DNA of 64,000 nucleotides, taken from Dastarcus helophoroides. Its lineage: Eukaryota > Arthropoda > Insecta > Coleoptera > Bothrideridae. The notes beneath the pieces are model-generated. The model saw only the letters and a program-made list of their open reading frames with translations. It ran no database searches and had not been told where the DNA came from. Shown piece by piece: positions 58,490-64,000 of this stretch; position 1 is the stretch's first letter; every line of letters begins with the position of its first letter. Position numbers and translations under genes: made by a program. The stretch spans positions 8,494,001-8,558,000 of the forward strand of contig CM053329.1 in the NCBI GenBank assembly GCA_028583605.1. Direction: 5' to 3'.

Positions 58490-58901
58490 GGACAATTAAA
58501 TAGTCTCATGTGGAACTCAAAAATAAAAAAAACAAAATTAGAATGTACAAAATAATTGTTGAAATTATAGGTTTATACGGAGCAGAAGTATGGGAGGTGC
58601 ACAGAATAAATAAATCCAAAATAACAGCAATGAAGATGGATTACTGAAGGCGATGCTGTCGACTAACGCAAATGGACAGAGTCGGCTGAAGTGGTATGAG
58701 CATCTGAAACGAATGTCTGTGAAAATATGGCCCAAAAGTATATGGGAATGAACTTCGTGTATTCGACGAAGAAGGGGCAGACCAAAGCATTCCTGGAAGG
58801 AAGATGTGCAGGAGGCTATGGAGGCAAGAAATCTCGCGGAGCATGAATGCCTCAACCGACGGCAGTGGAAACTAGGATGCGAACGGAGGCGCCTGCTGTA
58901 A
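58490..58901 (+). pseudogene. LINE (RTE-like) 3' end of ORF2
   Basis: C-terminal tail of a non-LTR retrotransposon ORF2. IIGLYGAEVWEVHRINKSKI (58555-58615) corresponds to the LYGxExW block. After a frame break come LKWYEHLKRMS (about 58690), then RRRGRPKHSWKEDVQEAMEA and RNLAEHECLNRRQWKLGCER, ending with a stop at 58899-58901. This RRRGRPxxSW tail is characteristic of insect LINE ORF2 proteins. It is 5'-truncated and frameshifted. The final frame is open to its natural stop. Confidence 0.8.
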
Positions 58902-60511
58902 AAAAATCGCAAAAATATTCAAAAATATAATATAATAACGTCCATCTACCTTTGGTGGTGTACCGCTCTATAGATTGCCAAAGCATCTTCCATAAGTAAA
59001 CCCAACTATAAGGGTTATCCACGGGTAGCAAAACGATTAGTACTATCAAACATCAGTTACATCATTTATGAGTTGGGTATTTGTCTTAAGCTCTTTGAAT
59101 TTTTAACGCAAACAGTGAATTTTAAGTGGTCGTTTGACACAATCCTTCCCTGTTTTGCCACAGGTTACTAACAAGAGCAAATTATAGGTGTTTCAGTATT
59201 GCACATGAAACACATGTTAGTGACCGATGAAATGCCCGGTATTTCGTTGTTATATCCCGCGGTCCGGTAAGTGCAAGATCATGTATCAACGTTAGTTGGC
59301 GGCTTCAGTTCGCCGCACTCACGTATAATTTCAAATAAACGCCGACACCGAGTTATGGTACCCATTCCACTTTTTGCTAACTTTAATAATGTAACATTTT
59401 CGAGGTATTTTAGAGCCCGTATGTAGCGCGACATTCATTTAACTGCTGTAATAAAAACTTTGCTTTTAACTGTAATTGTTCTTGAGCAAGTGAGATTTGG
59501 GAAAATGAAAATGTAGACATAATGAATTTATCTTTCCCACCTAACAGCTGCAGCTAGAGAGGAAGTATTTACCAAAATGGATATTTCCATTTTTGCACTT
59601 TCGTTGCAATCTCTTACTGCAACCTTATAAATTCAATTTCGCACAAAGTAAGAGCATAAAATTTGATGATAAATAAAGCTTATAAAATGCTGCTGAATCT
59701 AACAATTAATATTCAACAGGTTTAGGATATTGAAATAAAAAGTTTCTAGCACCGAAATCAACCCTAATAAATCAATAACTAAAATAAATATAAATTGTGG
59801 ATAAAACCAAATTTTAATTGGACGGTGTGAATGAACTGCTAAAAGTATTCGTTGTCGTAGAGGGTTTTTTAGAAATGAAAAAAATAATAATAAATTCACG
59901 ATGGAAGAGCATGGTAATTTAGAATTTAAATCATATCATAGGCGAAACTCTTTTGAATGAAAGTAGTACAAAAACGATGCAGTCATTACAGGAGAGTTCA
60001 GTAACTATTACGTCAACCATATTAGAGGTAAAACTCTTCGAGAATACAAGAAGTAAAAAAAAAGGATGGTATAGCCAATACAGAAGACAAAGTTAGATCT
60101 ACAAATTCACTAATAAAATATCAGGGGTTAGTAATATCTGATAGTGTATAATTAAATTTGCCATCGGCGGCAATATTTCATTACTTTCTATGATAATCGC
60201 GTCACCTCTGGTTTTATGTGAATCTCGTCATTGCTTTTAGCAATTTCCGCGCTCGGTTGTCGTGAATCTACTTATCCATAAGAATCGTCATGTGCAGATT
60301 TCAGATTTGTGCCTTATAAGTCAAGATCGTAAATGGCGTTTTTAAGTAAATGTGAAGTTTTTATGCAGAGCATGACCCATATAATTTCTATTATGTCGCC
60401 ATGAGGTAGTCGGAAGGGTGCGCATACTCTTAGACATTTTAGGTGAGGATATCACGTGACTTCCTGCGCTAAAGCGAACTCCGTTCTTGCCGTTCGTCAG
60501 TTGTAAATACA
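58902..60511. other. intergenic, with a more complex segment near 59220-59570
   Basis: No gene recognised. The stretch 59220-59570 (ATCCCGCGGTCCGGTAAG, GGCGGCTTCAGTTCGCCGC) is less AT-rich and contains a short GC-rich inverted repeat (GGCGGC-TTCAGTTC-GCCGC). No coding frame. Confidence 0.35.
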
Positions 60512-61105
60512 ATGAGGGAGCAAGAGGTTCATCCGCACATTGCGCAGCGCATTATTATTAAATTTTTGGCCGTTGAAGGTGTAAACACTGCCCAAATTCG
60601 TCATTGATTAGAAGCACAGTTTTAAGATACCCGTTTGAAGAAAACTCAAGTGTATTAATGGCACAACATTTTTGGAAGAACGAACTCAAGTTGAAAATGA
60701 ACCGCATGCCCATCGTTTTCTTACCAGTGTGACTGCGGACAAGATTAACGCTATTGTGCACGTTAATTTTCTGCATGAACGTCATACGGTTAATGTCGCC
60801 TACTGCTGCCAGCTATCGGATGAAGCAAAACGCGCTCAGCCAATCTGACAGAATGAGAGAAAATGCATTGCGCAGTATTAGAACACCCGTCTTATAGTCC
60901 CGACATATCACTATGCGATTATCGCATGTTTGGGCCACTGAAAGAAGCTCTAGATGGGTGGTTTCATGATGATGCTGCTGTTAAGACATTTGTGCCCAAT
61001 TGGCTGCAAACACGCCTCCCTTCTTTTTATGATGATGGCTTTAAAAACTCCCAATTCGTTAGATTTGATGGAACGGACTGGTCCTTGGTTATCTTCAAAA
61101 ATTGA
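60512..61105 (+). pseudogene. mariner-like transposase, internally deleted
   Basis: The ATG at 60512 begins a helix-turn-helix region (IIIKFLAVEGVNTAQIRH) that stops at 60605. Fragments LKKTQVY and the equivalent of the WHxxF block follow in shifted frames to about 60830. The middle of the catalytic domain is missing. From 60863 the C-terminal part is open: LEHPSYSPDISLCDYRMFGP carries the third catalytic aspartate of the mariner DD34D triad (HPPYSPDLxxxDYHLF). It ends with a WLQTRLPSFYDDGF tail and a stop at 61105. Confidence 0.85.
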
Positions 61106-61210
61106 AACACAGAACTTGTCCCCTGAAACCAAGAAAAATTAAAAAACACAACAAAGGTTGCTCTAACGCGTTTCGACAGCCAAGCTGTCATCTTCAGAGA
61201 GAAACTGAGA
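61106..61210 (+). repeat. dispersed hairpin repeat, copy 2 (mariner 3' tail)
   Basis: Directly after the mariner stop: TTGTCCCCTGAAACCAAG, then GGTTGCTCTAACG and the hairpin CGACAGCCAAGCTGTC with TTTCG before and ATCTTCAGAG after. The stem GACAG/CTGTC replaces GATAG/CTATC of the other copies. Confidence 0.75.
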
Positions 61211-62689
61211 AACTCGTTAGGAAAAACGCATAACAAAATCAGGAGATTAGGTAAAATAATAGTTAGTAACTTTCATGTATGTATATTGTATCAATAAATT
61301 TTTAAAAACAAATTTTAATTCATATTTGATTTACCCTCGTAATTCGATATTTTTATAGATAGTATCCTGGCACCACTAGAGGGCCGCCTTCCATCAAAAC
61401 TAGGGTTTACGTGACTATTTTACACTGATCCGTATTGGTGACGGTTGCGTTTTTGGTATTTTCAGTCCCCAATTGTGTGTTACTAATGTGAACTGCGGAT
61501 GTCTGTTTCCAATACATCTTTGACGCTCGCGAACTGTGCATTCTTCTTTTCGTGTAGTCCACATGGATATTAATTTGGGAATTTCGGGATTAAACTAACC
61601 TGAAGGTTGATTATCGTCGCTGAATAAAAGTATTAAATAAGAAAATACTTCTGAGGGACCCTTGGGACTAAAAATAAATATTTAATGACTTGCATGATTT
61701 TATCTTCTGGTGAAAGAGTTTTTTTTTTTCGATTGTCTGTTGCGCAACTGTCCCATTTTTTCTTTCTTTAAGGATGTCAAAATCTCTGGGAGTGAATAAC
61801 AGCCTGGAAAAGGATTTAAACTACTATTTGAAAATATTTTGTTTTCAGAGTAAATAAACCTGATAAAATTTTTAAATCGTATATTCGTTATCATAATTTT
61901 TTAAAATAAATAACCTTATAACTGACATACCTTGCATAGTAAAAAAAATAAAACAAAAAGAAGTATTTTCTCAGACCTGTTACCTTTTCTGTAATAAAAC
62001 TTGTACTAGCTAATTTAATAACGAATGTTAACTTAAGCAACGTAAATTGACATCCATGAATGTCTCATTTTATTTACGAAACACCTTCTGGGATATGTTT
62101 ATGTTTAATTAGATTTTCTCTCGATTTTGCTTATCGCAACTGCTGTTTCTAAATATTTATAAAACTCAGCTTCTGTTTAGTTCATTTGTTTAATTTATTT
62201 CATTTTCTACTTGTTTTAATTTTCCTTTGTTAATTGCCTAAGTAATTGTTATGATTATTAATTAAAAACATCTCTCCATTCTCAAAATGAAGTCTTTAAT
62301 ATTACGTTAGAATGATTTAGTTTAGAAATAGATAACGCGTTCTCCTAAATATTGAGATATCGTATGATATATTTACCACTAAATCCTCAGATTACTGGAA
62401 TTGTATTTCAGAGCAGCATGCCCTACTTTTGCATTGCATACTTTTGATTTAGTTTGAAATGTTGTCATATTGTTACTGTAGATAGCTTAAGAAATATTTA
62501 ATAATATTTTTGTTTTCTATTGGATATCCAGAGTCTTCAAAAAGCAAGGGTTATTGCAGAAACTTCGTTCCTTCCTTACTGTAATCTTGTTACTAATAAA
62601 AAAGTCTTTGCAAGCAACAGATCAATTATAGGATATGTTTTAGCATCGTGGAAATATAGAATTTTAAAAATTTAAATACAAATCTTCTC
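61211..62689. other. intergenic, nothing recognised
   Basis: AT-rich, no coding similarity, no repeat partner in the window. Confidence 0.35.
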
Positions 62690-62905
62690 CCCCGAAAGCA
62701 AGAAAGGTCAAAAAACACAAAAATGGTTGCTCTAACGTTTCGATAGCCAAACTATTGTCTACAGAGATATACTGAGTAGTATCTCTCTGAGGATGATAGC
62801 CTGGCTATCTAAACGTATTAGAGCAACCATTGTGGTGTTTTATAACATTCCTTGGTTTCAGGAAACATGACTTGTGTTTCAATTTTTGAAGCTAACCAAG
62901 GACTG
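62690..62905. repeat. dispersed hairpin repeat, copy 3 (inverted pair)
   Basis: Two copies of the hairpin module facing each other. The left arm (62692-62768) carries CGATAGCCAAACTATTG and the right arm (62785-62880) carries GATGATAGCCTGGCTATC. TTTGTGTTTTTTGACC-type sequence follows in each arm. The right arm extends into the mariner-tail similarity (GGACTGGTCCGTTCCATCAA at 62902-62921). Confidence 0.75.
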
Positions 62906-62921
62906 GTCCGTTCCATCAAAA

Positions 62922-64000
62922 AGAAAAAAAAAATAAAATATGCGAGATACGAGTACGATAATATGAGAAAACACATATTAAATATATAAAATGAAGGCAT
63001 CAATCATTTTGGATATAACGAATCTAAAATCTATTCCATAGCACTTACTCAAATTCCTAAAACTTATACACAAATTTTGTTTATCAGTTAAAAAATTAGT
63101 CTGTTAAAGCAAGCACAATAACTCGTTGAATAAGCAGCACCAGATTTGTAGTTTATTAAAATATGCAGTGTACTAAACTCGGTAAAAATTAAAAATATAT
63201 TTTTGTTTATTTCTGCACTGTACTCCTTCAGTTTTAACAGAACAGGTTTTTGCTTCAATACCTTTTTACAAAATAAAGTTATTATCGTTTGTTAGGCCTG
63301 CTTTAAAATCTCTGCTTTTCACATTAGCGGGGGTGAAGCCCCATACGCATTCATTTTCGAAGTGAACTCACCCGAGTCGACTTTATTGCTTTTTCCCGAA
63401 AGCCGCAAAATTGCCGCCATCAGATGAAAAACTCGAAGGGATAGCTCTGGTCAGTTGAGCTTCCCTCTTATATATCGGCATAAAAGGCAATTAAAGGAAC
63501 TGAGTGGGCATTTATCTGGAAGCGTCACGTCATGGTAGAATTGTTTGCTATCCCGGTGGTGTTCGAAATTAAGCGGTATTAGTTGCGTTAGGACATGAGC
63601 CGCAGTCCTGCGTGTACATTTTACCCTTCAAGATCAAGGGTGAAGATATATGAGGTGGTTTCATCACGGGACGCAGTAAGACACCTTCCTAAAAAATATT
63701 GTCATGAAGCTAGTTTTCCACACAAAGGTAATCAAGCTCATGATTAATTTTAACAATATTCTAGATAAACACAAGGAGATTATTAGATGTCGTCAGTGAG
63801 ATTATTTTCATCATAATTTTTAAATATGTTGATGACAACTCTTCGGGAAGTCGCGATTGATTTTTTAGTGGGTCGCCATCTTTACATCAGTTTCTGTTAC
63901 TTCACAAATTAAAATTCCACATTAATATTTTTCTATTTATTTTCTCTCTGGGTAGATATGAATTATCAAAAATTAATAGTGATCGGTTATTTAATTTTGC
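62922..64000. other. intergenic, with a more complex segment near 63330-63670
   Basis: AT-rich except for 63330-63670, which is higher in GC and complexity (GCGGGGGTGAAGCCCC, CACCCGAGTCGACTTTATTG, CTTATATATCGGC). No open frame of note and no repeat partner. It might be a regulatory or first-exon region of a gene to the right, but nothing proves it. Confidence 0.35.

Noticed and set aside
60860..61142. Several overlapping frames on both strands
   Set aside because: Only the plus-strand frame at 60863-61105 carries mariner motifs; the others are shadows.

Overview
This looks like a stretch of insect nuclear genome, most likely from a beetle or a similar holometabolous insect. It is very AT-rich and dominated by decayed transposable elements. 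The only host genes I recognise are insect gustatory receptor (GR) genes split by GT-AG introns. I see no rRNA, tRNA, CRISPR or prokaryotic features. The beetle assignment is inference; 'insect' is well supported by the receptor family and the transposon families.

Host genes, all on the minus strand. GR-1 (5751-12862) is a complete-looking four-exon receptor of about 420 residues. It has a long first exon and three short last exons, the last carrying a THLVYLIQF version of the GR signature TYhhhhhQF. GR-2 (20141-27418) keeps the same last three exons, with exon 2 and exon 3 exactly the same length as in GR-1 (72 and 90 bp) and THLIYLIQF in the last exon. Its first exon is missing or reduced to a fragment at 27881-28219. 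GR-3 (38844-39737) has an intact 298-codon first exon ending in a good splice donor, but I could not find its downstream exons. A fourth, frameshifted copy of the GR-3 amino-terminal region lies at 32890-33233. This is a small tandem GR cluster whose introns and spacers have been expanded by transposons.

Transposons, left to right: a pogo/Tigger-type element with a five-times frameshifted Psq-DDE-PHD transposase (41-2207); a hAT-type element with an 8-bp duplication, hosting a TA-flanked MITE (2352-2918); a Jockey-like LINE fragment (3640-4846); a Ty3/gypsy element inserted in GR-1 intron 1 (7847-11918); a FLYWCH-MULE transposase relic (13565-14672); a candidate element with distinctive subterminal repeats (16099-19515) hosting a TAA-flanked PIF/Harbinger-type MITE; a second Jockey fragment and three tandem 1.4-kb fold-back elements inside GR-2 intron 3; a Harbinger element with a MADF exon (29764-30410); nested fold-back and hAT elements (33571-37640); two copies of another fold-back family (44383-45423, 47238-48281); a solo gypsy LTR inside a Harbinger-type MITE (46594-47236); a Jockey-type endonuclease relic (51590-52943); a LINE 3' end (58490-58901); and a mariner relic (60512-61105).

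Other structure: an unusually regular array of sixteen 16-bp units (3072-3327); two TATCGATA clusters facing each other about 3 kb apart; long degenerate A/T-rich tracts of the aaatttgaaattt type; and a dispersed hairpin motif with covarying stems that resembles a hammerhead ribozyme core with extra bases.
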